In this document: positions 1 to 8,035 of the stretch, piece after piece | Numbering within the stretch: the first letter of the stretch is position 1 | Layout of the letters: every line of letters starts with the position of its first letter | Source of the DNA: Chloroflexaceae bacterium | GTDB lineage: Bacteria; Chloroflexota; Chloroflexia; Chloroflexales; Chloroflexaceae | Direction: 5' to 3' | DNA length: 64,000 nt | Assembly: GCA_025057155.1 (NCBI GenBank) | Contig: JANWYD010000002.1 | Location: 248,001 to 312,000 of the forward strand | Made by a program: the position numbers and the translations under genes | The notes under the pieces: generated by a model | Told to the model about the DNA's origin: nothing | Seen by the model: only the letters and a program-made list of their open reading frames with translations | Database searches by the model: none

Positions 1-1016
1 TTGGCTCGGGCTGCTTCTTCCCCGTCGGCAGCGCCGACAAGCGCGGGCGCTGGATCAAAATCGTCCGCCCCAGCGATGGCGCGGTTCTCCAGACCCTCAA
101 CGCGCCGGCCTGCGTCCAGTCATCGCCCGCGGTTGGCGATATAGACAACGACGGGCAACTCGAGATCGTCGCGACAGTGAACGGCGCGAGCGCGATCGGC
201 GGTGACGGACAAAGCCGCATCGTCGCCTGGGATCCCGCCAACCCGCAGCCAAAGTGGTCCACGGTCCCCCGTGACCCGAACTCCGGCTCGAACGACCCCT
301 ACGGCGGCGATGTGCAATCTGCGGTGATCGCCGACCTCGACGGCAACGGCTCGCTGGAGGTCATCGCGGCGAACTTCTGGTCGGTCCACGTGCTGGATGG
401 TGCAACCGGCGCGCCGTTGACCTGCCAGAACCCGCAGTGCGGCCCGCTGCCGACTATGTTCGCCTGGTTTACCTTGAAATCAACCCCCGCCATTGGTGAT
501 ATCAACGGCGACGGCCAGCTCGACCTGGTGATCGGCGGGAGCCATGTGTATAATCCCTCCCGCGGCCATCTCTACGCCTGGACGGGCTTTGCCGGGAGGT
601 TGAACAGCCCCGCGGGCCCGCAGCCTCCCTTCAGGGCCCCCTGGCCGCAGTTCCGCCGTGATGCTCGCGGCAGCGGCGTTATCGTAGCGCCCGGCATCCT
701 GACCTCCACGCGCGACCTTACGGCTATGATCAGTTGTCATCAGTCGCGCAGCGTCATGATCGGAATAAGATCTCAAGACGGCCAGCCGCTCGATTGGCGC
801 GTGGCGTCAATAACCGGTGCGGCAAGCCAGCTCCTCTCGGTTCGAACCGAACGTGACACCCTGCTGGTCAGCTTCAACGGCTGCGGCGCTAATCCGGGAA
901 GCTACACCGGCAGCCTCGAACTTCAGGCCCAGGGCGTGCCCCCGGTCACCATCCAGGTGACAGCCATTGTTGTGGACAGAGTGTTTGAGGTCGCGGCGCC
1001 GTTGATCAGGCGCTGA
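1..1016 (+). CDS. FG-GAP/VCBS repeat protein, 3' part
   Basis: The start lies left of the window; the frame is open from base 3 to the TGA at 1014-1016. Three calcium-loop repeats of the FG-GAP/VCBS type are visible: SSPAVGDIDNDGQLEIV, SAVIADLDGNGSLEVIA and STPAIGDINGDGQLDLV, each with the D-x-[DN]-x-[DN]-G-x-x-[DE] loop. Such repeats build beta-propellers in secreted or surface proteins. The last 110 or so residues are a beta-rich tail (for example LLVSFNGCGANPGSYTGSLEL) resembling an Ig-like or BACON-like module. Substrate or partner cannot be told. The gene converges on the hydrolase at 1149 with a hairpin between them. Confidence 0.8.
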   Translation, partial: GSGCFFPVGSADKRGRWIKIVRPSDGAVLQTLNAPACVQSSPAVGDIDNDGQLEIVATVNGASAIGGDGQSRIVAWDPANPQPKWSTVPRDPNSGSNDPYGGDVQSAVIADLDGNGSLEVIAANFWSVHVLDGATGAPLTCQNPQCGPLPTMFAWFTLKSTPAIGDINGDGQLDLVIGGSHVYNPSRGHLYAWTGFAGRLNSPAGPQPPFRAPWPQFRRDARGSGVIVAPGILTSTRDLTAMISCHQSRSVMIGIRSQDGQPLDWRVASITGAASQLLSVRTERDTLLVSFNGCGANPGSYTGSLELQAQGVPPVTIQVTAIVVDRVFEVAAPLIRR

Positions 1017-1092
1017 GGCCGGGTTCGGACCTGGATGTCCCGCCCTGGCTATTCCCCCACGGGGTCTCACGTCACCAGTATGTGGAGGTGTA

Positions 1093-1136
1093 GAGGTGTG
1101 GAGGTGTGGAGATGTGGAAAAACACCTCCACACCTC
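1093..1136. terminator. Bidirectional hairpin between convergent genes
   Basis: A perfect 15-bp inverted repeat (1093-1107 with 1122-1136, arm GAGGTGTGGAGGTGT) encloses a 14-base loop. The arm is itself made of GGTGTGGA-type direct repeats that begin near 1081. It lies between the stops of two convergent genes, so it may end both transcripts. There is no U-tract. Confidence 0.55.
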
Positions 1137-1148
1137 CACGCGAGCCGG

Positions 1149-1994
1149 TCACCTATCGAGAAACTCCCGTAGCAGGCGATGGTACTCCTCGGGCTTCTCA
1201 ACCATGGGCAGGTGACCGCACTGTTCGATCCACACCAGCCGGCTGTTGGGCGCCAGACGGGCCACCTCCGGAGTGCCGGGAGGGGGCATTATTTTATCCT
1301 GGCGCGCGCCGATCACCAGCGTGGGGCAGCGCACGGCCTGGAGGGCCTGATTGATGTGCGGATCGCCCGCATTGGCCGCGGTCTCCAGGGCCGTGCGGCG
1401 ATCCATCTTCAGAAAATCCTCGAAACTCTCGCGCAGGATGGCGTCGTCGGCAGGGAGGCGATGAAAGAAACGCGAGGCAATCGCCCGATAGATGAAGCGC
1501 CGCCGGGCCATCCAGGGGCGCCGCAGGGCCATCCACAGGGCCAGCACGTTGTGGATCTGTTCGACCACCCGCCGCTCGAACTCGCTGCGAAAGGTGCTCA
1601 TGCAGGTCAGCACCAGCCGGCGCACCCGCTGCGGGTAGCGTTCGGTGACATAGACGGCCACGCTGGCGCAGAATGAATGGCCGTTGAGGTCGAACTGCTC
1701 CAGGCCCATGGCATCGGCAAAGGCGATGACCAGTTCGGCCAGGCGGTCGGCGCTGGCAGGGCCGCGCAGCGGCGGTGACGCGCCGAAACCGGGCAGATCA
1801 GGGGCCAGCACGCGGCGATCAGATCCCAGGGCCGCCAGGGTGGCCCGCCAGTAGCGTGATGAACCGCCCCAGCCGTGGAGCAGCAACAGGGGCGGGCGCG
1901 GCCCCGAATTCGCTTCCCGGTAGAAGACCGGCCCATCCCAGATGGTCACCGGCCCTTGCAGCGCGAAGTTCTCGAATGTGGTGGCTGTATTCAT
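1149..1994 (-). CDS. alpha/beta hydrolase
   Basis: A 281-residue alpha/beta-hydrolase-fold protein. The oxyanion-region motif LLLLHGWGGSSRYW is near residues 36-49, the nucleophile elbow GHSFCA at 105-110 (Ser107), the probable acid Asp233 in GARQDKIMPP and the catalytic His261 in CGHLPMVEKP. The start at 1994 (MNTATTFENF) is preferred over an upstream in-frame codon at 2060 because GGAG lies about 10 bases before it and family homology begins there. No signal peptide is seen, so it is probably cytoplasmic. The substrate is unknown; hydrolases of this type include C-C bond hydrolases, esterases and haloperoxidase-like enzymes. It is divergent from the aminotransferase at 2153. Confidence 0.85.
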   Translation of the reverse strand: MNTATTFENFALQGPVTIWDGPVFYREANSGPRPPLLLLHGWGGSSRYWRATLAALGSDRRVLAPDLPGFGASPPLRGPASADRLAELVIAFADAMGLEQFDLNGHSFCASVAVYVTERYPQRVRRLVLTCMSTFRSEFERRVVEQIHNVLALWMALRRPWMARRRFIYRAIASRFFHRLPADDAILRESFEDFLKMDRRTALETAANAGDPHINQALQAVRCPTLVIGARQDKIMPPPGTPEVARLAPNSRLVWIEQCGHLPMVEKPEEYHRLLREFLDR

Positions 1995-2152
1995 TGCCTT
2001 GCACTCCGTATACGGTACCCGGGCGGAACGGCCTCGCTGCGTTGACTGATTGTAGCACACGCGGGCAGAGCTCTTGACTATGCCTGCCCCGTAGCTACAA
2101 TTGTGGGAGTTTCGGAGGGGGCGGCTCTCCCGACATATTTGAAGGTTGTCGC

Positions 2153-3331
2153 ATGGATTACGACTTCGACACCATCATCCCCCGCCGGGGCGCCGGCAGC
2201 GCCAAGTGGGAGCGTTACCCCGCCGATGTGTTGCCCATGTGGGTTGCCGATATGGACTTTCGTTCGCCCGAACCGGTCATCCGCGCCCTGCGCGAGCGCG
2301 CCGAACAGGGCACGTTCGGCTACACGCTGCCCCCGCCGCGCCTGGCGGAGGTGATCTGCGAGCGCCTGGAGCGCCTGTATGGCTGGAAGGTGACGCCCGA
2401 ACAGATCGTATATGTGCCGAGCCTGGTAGTAGCGATCAATCTCCTCTGCCGCGCTTTTGGTGAACCGGGCGACCATGTGCTGACGCTTACCCCCGCCTAC
2501 CCGCCTTTTCTCAGCGCCCCTGGCTTCCACGACCGCGTCTGCGACACCCTCGAACTGACCTGCGAGGTGCAGGAAGATGGGACGCTCAGGTATCGTCTTG
2601 ACCTCGAGGCTTTCGCTGGCGCGCTCCATGCCCGCACCCGCATGTTCCTCCTCTCAAACCCCCACAACCCCGTCGGTCTGATGTACGACGCGGCGACCCT
2701 GCGGGGCATGGCCGAGGCCTGTCTGCGGAACGGCACGCTGATCTGCTCCGATGAGATCCACTGCGATCTGCTGCTGGGGACGAAGCGCCACATCCCGATG
2801 GCCACCCTCGGCCCCGACATTGCCGCGCAGACGATCACCTTGCTATCGCCGAGTAAGAGCTTCAACCTCCCCGGTCTTGGCTGCGGGTTCATGGTAGTGC
2901 CCGGCGCGGAGTGGCGCGCGCGCCTGGCCCGGGCAGGCGCGGGGATCGTGCCCTTCGTCAATGCCATGGGCTATGCTGCCGCCCTGGCCGCCTACGAAGA
3001 AGGCGATTCCTGGCTGGAGGCCCTGCGCGCCTATCTCGGCGCCAATCGCGATTATTACCTGCGTTACCTGCGCCAGCACCTGCCCCGGCTGCGCACCACC
3101 GTTCCCGAAGCCACCTACCTGGCCTGGATTGATTGCCGCGAAGCCGGCATCGAGGGTAATCCCTACCACTTCTTCCTTGAACGCGCCAGAGTGGCACTCT
3201 CGGATGGAACGGCCTTCGGACCAGGCGGCGAGGGCTTTGTGCGGCTTAACTTCGGCTGCCCGCGGGCGCTGCTGGTCGAGGGCCTGGAACGCATGCGCAA
3301 CGCTCTGGAGGGCCAGGACGCGCTATCTTAG
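2153..3331 (+). CDS. PatB/MalY-type PLP aminotransferase (cystathionine beta-lyase-like)
   Basis: A 392-residue fold-type I PLP enzyme of full family length. The N-terminal signature MDYDFDTIIPRRG followed by LPMWVADMDF is typical of the MalY/PatB subgroup, which cleaves the C-S bond of cystathionine and related cysteine conjugates rather than transaminating. The SNPHNPVG motif sits near residue 165, SDEIHCDL near 200, and the PLP lysine is K235 in SPSKSFNLPG. The start is ATG 2153, and the whole N-terminal motif follows it. It is likely a cytoplasmic beta-lyase in methionine/sulfur metabolism. Aminotransferase activity on another substrate cannot be excluded from sequence. Confidence 0.88.
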   Translation: MDYDFDTIIPRRGAGSAKWERYPADVLPMWVADMDFRSPEPVIRALRERAEQGTFGYTLPPPRLAEVICERLERLYGWKVTPEQIVYVPSLVVAINLLCRAFGEPGDHVLTLTPAYPPFLSAPGFHDRVCDTLELTCEVQEDGTLRYRLDLEAFAGALHARTRMFLLSNPHNPVGLMYDAATLRGMAEACLRNGTLICSDEIHCDLLLGTKRHIPMATLGPDIAAQTITLLSPSKSFNLPGLGCGFMVVPGAEWRARLARAGAGIVPFVNAMGYAAALAAYEEGDSWLEALRAYLGANRDYYLRYLRQHLPRLRTTVPEATYLAWIDCREAGIEGNPYHFFLERARVALSDGTAFGPGGEGFVRLNFGCPRALLVEGLERMRNALEGQDALS

Positions 3332-3409
3332 GCGTTGTTTCTGAAAGATTGATGCAACGGCGCAAAGGCGCAACGTGGTTGCGGTAGACGTCATTCTTGA
3401 CACAATCAT

Positions 3410-3454
3410 TTTTTCGCTGGTGTTGATGCTGTAGACGCCAAAACCAGCGAAAAA
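3410..3454. repeat. 12-bp inverted repeat downstream of the PatB gene
   Basis: Arms 3410-3421 (TTTTTCGCTGGT) and 3443-3454 are perfectly complementary around a 21-base loop. Neither strand has a U-tract after the stem, so a normal Rho-independent terminator is not supported. It could be an mRNA 3'-end stabilising structure or a protein site. Confidence 0.4.
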
Positions 3455-3515
3455 CGCGGGGTTTGGGCCAGGTCCCGGAGCCCTGGCAGCAGCCATGTCG
3501 CGTCGCGCGCGGCGG

Positions 3516-3544
3516 TTGCAAAGCGCCGTCGGGTGTGGTATTAT
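3516..3544 (+). promoter_or_regulatory. Sigma-70-type promoter of the tRNA cluster
   Basis: TTGCAA (3516-3521), a 17-base spacer and TATTAT (3539-3544) place the transcription start near 3551, just before the first base of tRNA-Trp at 3557. Confidence 0.7.
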
Positions 3545-3556
3545 CGAAAGGTGTGA

Positions 3557-3632
3557 AGGCGGGTAGCTCAACTGGCAGAGCAGCGGCCTCCAAATCCGCA
3601 GGTTGCAGGTTCGATTCCTGTCCCGCCTGCCA
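3557..3632 (+). tRNA. tRNA-Trp (CCA anticodon)
   Basis: A complete cloverleaf can be drawn. The acceptor stem AGGCGGG/CCCGCCT closes with G73 and an encoded CCA. The D-arm is GCTC/GAGC, the anticodon CCA is at 3590-3592 and the T-arm is GCAGG-TTCGATT-CCTGT. The anticodon stem has one C-T mismatch at its loop end. It is the first gene of a three-tRNA cluster. Confidence 0.96.
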
Positions 3633-3657
3633 ATTTTTATGCTCGCCGGCACACCAA

Positions 3658-3744
3658 GGGGGCGTGGCCGAGCGGTTGATGGCAGATGTCTTGAAAACAT
3701 CCAGGCGATGAGCCTCGTGGGTTCGAATCCCACCGCCCCCTCCA
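3658..3744 (+). tRNA. tRNA-Ser (UGA anticodon)
   Basis: An 87-base type II tRNA with a long variable arm. The acceptor stem is GGGGGCG/CGCCCCC, the anticodon TGA is at 3692-3694, the T-arm is GTGGG-TTCGAAT-CCCAC, and CCA is encoded. The discriminator base reads T rather than the G common in bacterial serine tRNAs. Confidence 0.95.
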
Positions 3745-3764
3745 GTACAGGTGTTCCACCGCAC

Positions 3765-3854
3765 GGGGAGGTCGCATAGTGGCCTAGTGCGGCGGTTTGC
3801 TAAACCGCTACAGGGGTGACCCTGTCGAGGGTTCGAATCCCTCCCTCCCCGCCA
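3765..3854 (+). tRNA. tRNA-Ser (GCU anticodon)
   Basis: A 90-base type II tRNA. The acceptor stem is GGGGAGG/CCTCCCC with G73 and encoded CCA, the anticodon GCT is at 3799-3801, and a long variable arm (CAGGGGTGACCCTG) follows. It is the third gene of the cluster; the downstream protein gene begins 86 bases later. Confidence 0.95.
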
Positions 3855-3940
3855 CAATCAGGCCTTCGCATGCGACCGGCGCCCTCCATTCGCGGCGCCG
3901 GTCGTGGTTTCAAGGGCTCAACGCGCCTGTAATACCGGCT

Positions 3941-4891
3941 ATGCTCTCATTCCTGCTTATCGGCGCACTTGCCCTCGTTGTTGTCAGCCTCGCCCTGGCG
4001 CCGTTCGAGTCCCTCGGCTGGTGGGCCGGCTGGTTTGGCGATGAACACGCGCTCGAGCCCGCGGCCCGCGCCCTGCGGCAATCCCAGGAACGCGGGAAGT
4101 CCGCCGCGCAGCACTATGTCGTCTTCCTCTCCGGCGTGGGCAGCCCGCGCAGCGGCGAGGCGCCCCTGGAAGAGCGCCCCTTCATCGCCTACTTGCGCGC
4201 GCACCTGCCCGACAGTATCGTTATTGATGGCGTGCTGCCCTACACGGTGCTGGGCCTGAGCCTCGATGACCCGGAACGGCCGCTCGGGCGGTTCTGGCGC
4301 CAGGCTGTCGAGCGCGGCGGGCTCTGGCAGCAGTTCATTAACGCCCGCAACCTCTTCCAGGTGCTCGTCTCGTCTGACCGGCGCTACGGCCCGATCATCG
4401 GTCTGGGGCTGGCGCAGCAGATCCTGGTTGAACTCACCCGCCATGGCTATGTCGCCGGCAGCGGGGCGCCGATCACCATCGTCGGCTCGAGCGGCGGCGG
4501 GCAGATGGGCCTGGGGGCGGGGCCGTTCCTCGCCAATGCCCTGGGGGCTCCCGTGCGCATGGTCTCCCTGGGCGGGGTGATGAGCGGCGATCCCGCCATC
4601 CTCCACTTCACCCATGTTGACCACCTCTATGGAACGAAGGACCCGGTTGCAACCATCCTGCCGCAGATCGTCTTCCCTGGCCGCTGGCCGCTCAACCGCT
4701 GCTCGCCCTGGTGGCGGGCCCGCGAGCGTGGCATCTACCGCGAGCGCGCCATTGGTCCGCTCACGCATATGGGGAAGGGCGGCTACTACGATAGCGGCGC
4801 CAGGTTGCCCGATGGAACAATCCACTGTATCCACTCCGCCCGCGAGGTGATCGCGAGCATCCAGGAGTGGGACCGTATGCCGATGCGGTGA
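3941..4891 (+). CDS. Membrane-anchored alpha/beta-hydrolase-like protein, unknown function
   Basis: A 316-residue protein with one N-terminal membrane segment (MLSFLLIGALALVVVSLALA, residues 1-20). A soluble domain of alpha/beta-hydrolase appearance follows. VVFLSGVGS starts it, and a Gly/Ser-rich elbow, GSSGGGQMG, lies at about residues 182-190, where the serine nucleophile would sit. A late His-containing stretch is LTHMGKGGYYDSG. The start is ATG 3941; an apparent longer frame beginning inside tRNA-Ser at 3797 is not credible. No precise family is recognised. The role may be an envelope-associated esterase or a non-catalytic relative, since the elbow is not the canonical G-x-S-x-G. Confidence 0.7.
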   Translation: MLSFLLIGALALVVVSLALAPFESLGWWAGWFGDEHALEPAARALRQSQERGKSAAQHYVVFLSGVGSPRSGEAPLEERPFIAYLRAHLPDSIVIDGVLPYTVLGLSLDDPERPLGRFWRQAVERGGLWQQFINARNLFQVLVSSDRRYGPIIGLGLAQQILVELTRHGYVAGSGAPITIVGSSGGGQMGLGAGPFLANALGAPVRMVSLGGVMSGDPAILHFTHVDHLYGTKDPVATILPQIVFPGRWPLNRCSPWWRARERGIYRERAIGPLTHMGKGGYYDSGARLPDGTIHCIHSAREVIASIQEWDRMPMR

Positions 4892-5137
4892 AAGATTGTG
4901 CCTGTCGTCCTTGCGAACACGCTCTCTGGCAGTGGCGAACGCGCGCCCCCGGAGGCCCGGAACCGCGTTATAGTCTTCGAGAAAGGCATCCGCTCTGGCC
5001 CGCGCCAGCAGGCTGCGGATCCGCCAGTCCGCAGTTTTAACCGCCGGGCGTGGAGCGGAGAGCGGATTATTCATTCGAAGGCCGTCACCTCGTGCGCTTA
5101 TGCCGGCATTCGCAAACGCTACGGAAAGGAGCAGTTC

Positions 5138-6592
5138 ATGGAGATCGCCATTCGGACGGGGAATGTGCTGGGCGAGCCGGCGGAACTAGCCGTCCTGATG
5201 AGCCTGGAGGACGCCACTCTCCCCGAGCCAATCGCCGCGCTGGTCACACCGTCCGATTTTCGTGGCCGGGCAAAGCAGATCCGGCTGCTGTTCGTGCCGG
5301 GCGCCGGGCCAAAACGGCTGCTCTTGATCGGCCTCGGCAAGGCTGAGAAGTTCACCGCCGATCACCTCCGCCAGGCGGCAGCCACCGCCGTGCGCCAGGC
5401 TCAGGAGTTGCAGATCGCGGCCTTCACCCTCGGCATCAACGGCGATCTGCCGCTTGGCGCGGAAGTCGCCGGGCAGACAATCGCTGAGGGCCTTGAACTC
5501 GGCGCCTATCGTTACCATCGCTTCCGCACCAACCTTACCGAAGAACAGACCTTCACTGTTGAGCGGGCCACCCTGTATGGGGCCGATGCCGCTGCGCTCC
5601 AGGCGGGCGCGGCTGCCGGCCAGACAATCGCCCGCGGCGTCATTTTCGCGCGCGACCTGGTGAACACGCCGCCGAACGTGCTCACCCCGGCGGCTCTTGC
5701 TGACGAGGCTGTCGCCCTGGGCAAGCGGCTGGGTCTGAATGTCACGGTGCTGGACAAGGCGCAACTGATCGAGGGCGGCTTCGGCGGGATCATCGCCGTG
5801 GGCCAGGCCTCGGCCAACGAGCCGCGCTTCATCGTGATGGAGTACGGTCAGGCATCCACGGCAACGCCGACGATCTGCCTCGTCGGGAAAGGGCTGACGT
5901 TCGACTCAGGCGGGCTCTCGATCAAGCCGGCAGACGCTATGACCACCATGAAGGCGGATATGGCCGGCGCAGCGGCGGTCTTCGGCGCGATGCAGGTGGT
6001 GGCCGAGCTCAAATTGCCGCTCCACGTTGTCGGGCTGGCGCCAGCAGTCGAGAACGCGATCAGTGGCAGTGCCTATCGCCCCGACGATGTGATCACCACC
6101 CTCAGCGGCAAGACCGTCGAGGTGCTCAATACCGATGCCGAAGGGCGGATCGTTCTCTCCGACGCGCTGCACTACGCCCAGCGCTACAATCCGGCCGCCA
6201 TCGTCGAGCTTTCGACCCTGACCGGGGCCATCGTTATCGCGCTGGGGCCGCATGCGATCGGCATGATGGCCACTGACCAGGCCCTGGCCGAACGGATCAG
6301 CCGCGCGGGCGAGGCGAGCGGTGAGCGCGTCTGGCAACTGCCGCTGTGGGACGAATACCGCGAGATGATCAAGAGCGAGATCGCCGACATCAAGAATATC
6401 GGCGGCCGCCCGGCCGGCTCGATCACCGCCGGCGCTTTCCTCGCCACCTTCACCGGCGATGTCCCGTTCGTGCACCTCGACATCGCCGGCACGGCCTTCG
6501 CCGAGAAGCCGTCAAAGTCCTACGACGCCCCCGGCGCCACCGGCGTCGGCGTGCGCCTCCTGAGCGCGTTCCTGCGCGCGTATGGGGGGTGA
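5138..6592 (+). CDS. pepA: Leucyl aminopeptidase (M17 family)
   Basis: A 484-residue cytosolic dizinc aminopeptidase that removes N-terminal residues from peptides. The catalytic half carries VGKGLTFDSGG (K251 region), MKADMAGAAAV, and the M17 signature NTDAEGR at about 331-337. AAGQTIARGVIFARDLVNTPP marks the junction of the two domains. The start ATG 5138 has AAAGGAG 7-8 bases upstream; upstream in-frame codons to 4898 give no family homology. The last codons (FLRAYGG-stop) lie inside the first unit of a direct repeat that recurs twice downstream at 61-bp spacing. The C-terminus itself looks normal for the family. Confidence 0.95.
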   Translation: MEIAIRTGNVLGEPAELAVLMSLEDATLPEPIAALVTPSDFRGRAKQIRLLFVPGAGPKRLLLIGLGKAEKFTADHLRQAAATAVRQAQELQIAAFTLGINGDLPLGAEVAGQTIAEGLELGAYRYHRFRTNLTEEQTFTVERATLYGADAAALQAGAAAGQTIARGVIFARDLVNTPPNVLTPAALADEAVALGKRLGLNVTVLDKAQLIEGGFGGIIAVGQASANEPRFIVMEYGQASTATPTICLVGKGLTFDSGGLSIKPADAMTTMKADMAGAAAVFGAMQVVAELKLPLHVVGLAPAVENAISGSAYRPDDVITTLSGKTVEVLNTDAEGRIVLSDALHYAQRYNPAAIVELSTLTGAIVIALGPHAIGMMATDQALAERISRAGEASGERVWQLPLWDEYREMIKSEIADIKNIGGRPAGSITAGAFLATFTGDVPFVHLDIAGTAFAEKPSKSYDAPGATGVGVRLLSAFLRAYGG

Positions 6593-6713
6593 GCGACAAT
6601 GCTGACGCGGAGACAAGGTTTGATCCGCGTTCCTGCGCGCGTATGGGGGGTGAAGCGAGCCGGTGAGCAGCGCGACGTGGTAGAGGCGCGTTCCTGCGCG
6701 CGTATGGGGGTGA
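6565..6713 (+). repeat. Three direct repeats at exact 61-bp period, CRISPR-like, overlapping the pepA end
   Basis: A 28-base repeat begins at 6565, is identical at 6626, and recurs at 6687 lacking one G (27 bases). The core is CGTTCCTGCGCGCGTAT followed by a G-run and TGA. The two intervening segments (6593-6625 and 6654-6686) are each 33 bases and unrelated to each other. A 28/33 layout matches type I-E CRISPR geometry, and the repeat loosely resembles GTTCC...GCGCG...GGGG-type I-E repeats. Against a true array are only three units, coding overlap with pepA and no cas gene in view. Partial duplication of the pepA 3' end is the simpler reading. Confidence 0.6.
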
Positions 6714-6811
6714 GGTTAATAAACGTCCGGGGTTCGCACTTCCGCGGGACGCAGAGGATCTGGAAGGGCCTCAACCCTCCCAGACCCTCGCGTGTCGAGC
6801 CTATGTTCACC

Positions 6812-6985
6812 TCAGCGAGGCCAGCGCGTCAATCCGTACTGCACCAGGCACAGAGCGGCGCCCGCGAGCGCAAGCGCCGCCACTCGCAACCCCCAGCCGG
6901 CCCCGCCTACCCACCGTTCGAGGAGCACGGCCGCGATGCCGATCAACAAGCCCATCACCACAGCGAAGGTGTAGCTTGCTTTCAT
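6812..6985 (-). CDS. 57-residue two-helix membrane protein
   Basis: A small protein beginning MKASYTFAVVMGLLIGIAAV, with two hydrophobic segments (about residues 5-22 and 34-52) separated by a short ERWVGG loop and a basic end (GLTRWPR). Its ATG overlaps the TGA of the upstream methyltransferase as ATGA, so translation is probably coupled. No family is recognised. The coupling and clean membrane pattern support a real gene. The function is unknown; it may be an accessory membrane peptide. Confidence 0.6.
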   Translation of the reverse strand: MKASYTFAVVMGLLIGIAAVLLERWVGGAGWGLRVAALALAGAALCLVQYGLTRWPR

Positions 6986-7866
6986 GGCAACGTTGCACTC
7001 GTTCGTGTTCCCGGAATCCACCATACGATCCCTCCGTAACGTTGTTGCTCCCTGGGCGCCAGCATCCCGTCGTCGGTCGGCGCGAACACCTCGGCGATCG
7101 CCGCGCGGATGCGCGCGTCGCGCTCGGGATCGGGCGTCAGGCGCAGCCGATCGCGCAGATCCACCAGGGCCTCCTCGGCATCGGCGTAGCGCATCATCGT
7201 GGCAGTGGGAACCAGCTCGAGCCGCGCCGGTAGTCCGAGTTGATGGCAGGCGCACAGCGTCTCCAGCGCCGCCGGGAGCGACAGGCGCGGCTGCCCGTGC
7301 ACGCGTTCCCACACCGGCTTCAGCGCCGAAGTCGGATGACGCAACCCCAGGAAGAGCACGCACAGCCGGCGCGCGGCCCGGTCCATCCCTTCAAGAAACG
7401 GCCCGATCTCGCGCACACCATAGACCACGTGGGCCGAGAGGGCCACGTCAACCGCCGGCGGGTCCTCCATGGGCCAGTTGCTGGGGATGATCGTAACATT
7501 ACTCAGACCTGCTTCGCTCACCGTGGCTTCCAGTTGGGCGCGCATCGCGGGCGACGGCTCCACGGCGATGACGTGAGCCACGCAACGGGCCAGATGCGGC
7601 ACATAGCGCCCGGTTCCCGCGCCAATGTCGAGCACCGTGTCATCCGGACGAAGCTGCGGCAAAAGCCATTCCATCGAAGAGTCAGGCTGCGGTTGGCGCC
7701 GCACCGCCGCCGCGAAGCGCCCGGCGCGATGGGCCCAGTAATCCGCGCTGCGTGCAAAAGCCGGATCCATCGCGGCCTCGCCCTGGGCGCGCTCCTGGTC
7801 ATACATCCGCCGCCACGTCTCCAACCAGTCGTAGCCGCCAGCCAGGATTGGTTCGCGTGTCACCAT
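6982..7866 (-). CDS. Class I SAM-dependent methyltransferase
   Basis: A 294-residue protein with motif I VLDIGAGTGRY at residues 78-88, the acidic end of strand 2 VIAVEPSPAM at about 98-107, and a motif IV region DVALSAHVVYGV. These form a Rossmann-like SAM-binding fold. The substrate cannot be deduced; the C-terminal half has no distinctive motif. The N-terminal GGYDWLETWRRMYDQE resembles small-molecule methyltransferases of actinobacteria and Chloroflexi. It heads a two-gene unit with the 57-residue membrane protein and is divergent from the RodZ-like gene. Confidence 0.8.
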   Translation of the reverse strand: MVTREPILAGGYDWLETWRRMYDQERAQGEAAMDPAFARSADYWAHRAGRFAAAVRRQPQPDSSMEWLLPQLRPDDTVLDIGAGTGRYVPHLARCVAHVIAVEPSPAMRAQLEATVSEAGLSNVTIIPSNWPMEDPPAVDVALSAHVVYGVREIGPFLEGMDRAARRLCVLFLGLRHPTSALKPVWERVHGQPRLSLPAALETLCACHQLGLPARLELVPTATMMRYADAEEALVDLRDRLRLTPDPERDARIRAAIAEVFAPTDDGMLAPREQQRYGGIVWWIPGTRTSATLP

Positions 7867-7901
7867 TGTTCGTGCTTCTCCATCGAACTTTCTGCTTTTG
7901 G

Positions 7902-7907
7902 TATAAT
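7902..7907 (+). promoter_or_regulatory. Consensus -10 element upstream of the RodZ-like gene
   Basis: TATAAT lies in the divergent region between the methyltransferase and the RodZ-like gene. No convincing -35 is seen at 16-18 bases upstream. The leader to ATG 8036 would be about 120 bases. Confidence 0.45.
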
Positions 7908-8035
7908 AGGTCGGGCGGTGGTGAGCCGCAACAACCGCGATTTAACTTCTTGCCCCCGCTGTGTGATGGTCCCGCAGCGGTGTGGCGGCCCTGATGCAGA
8001 GCATCTGACCGGCGCAGTAGAAAAGGTGCGCGTAT

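Noticed and set aside
3410-3454. The inverted repeat after the PatB gene as an intrinsic terminator
   Set aside because: The stem is flanked by A residues on the 3' side of either transcript, so the required U-tract is absent.
3797-3940. An in-frame extension of the hydrolase-like gene beginning inside tRNA-Ser (GCU)
   Set aside because: It would translate a tRNA gene. The ATG at 3941 begins a clean membrane anchor, so the extension is chance.
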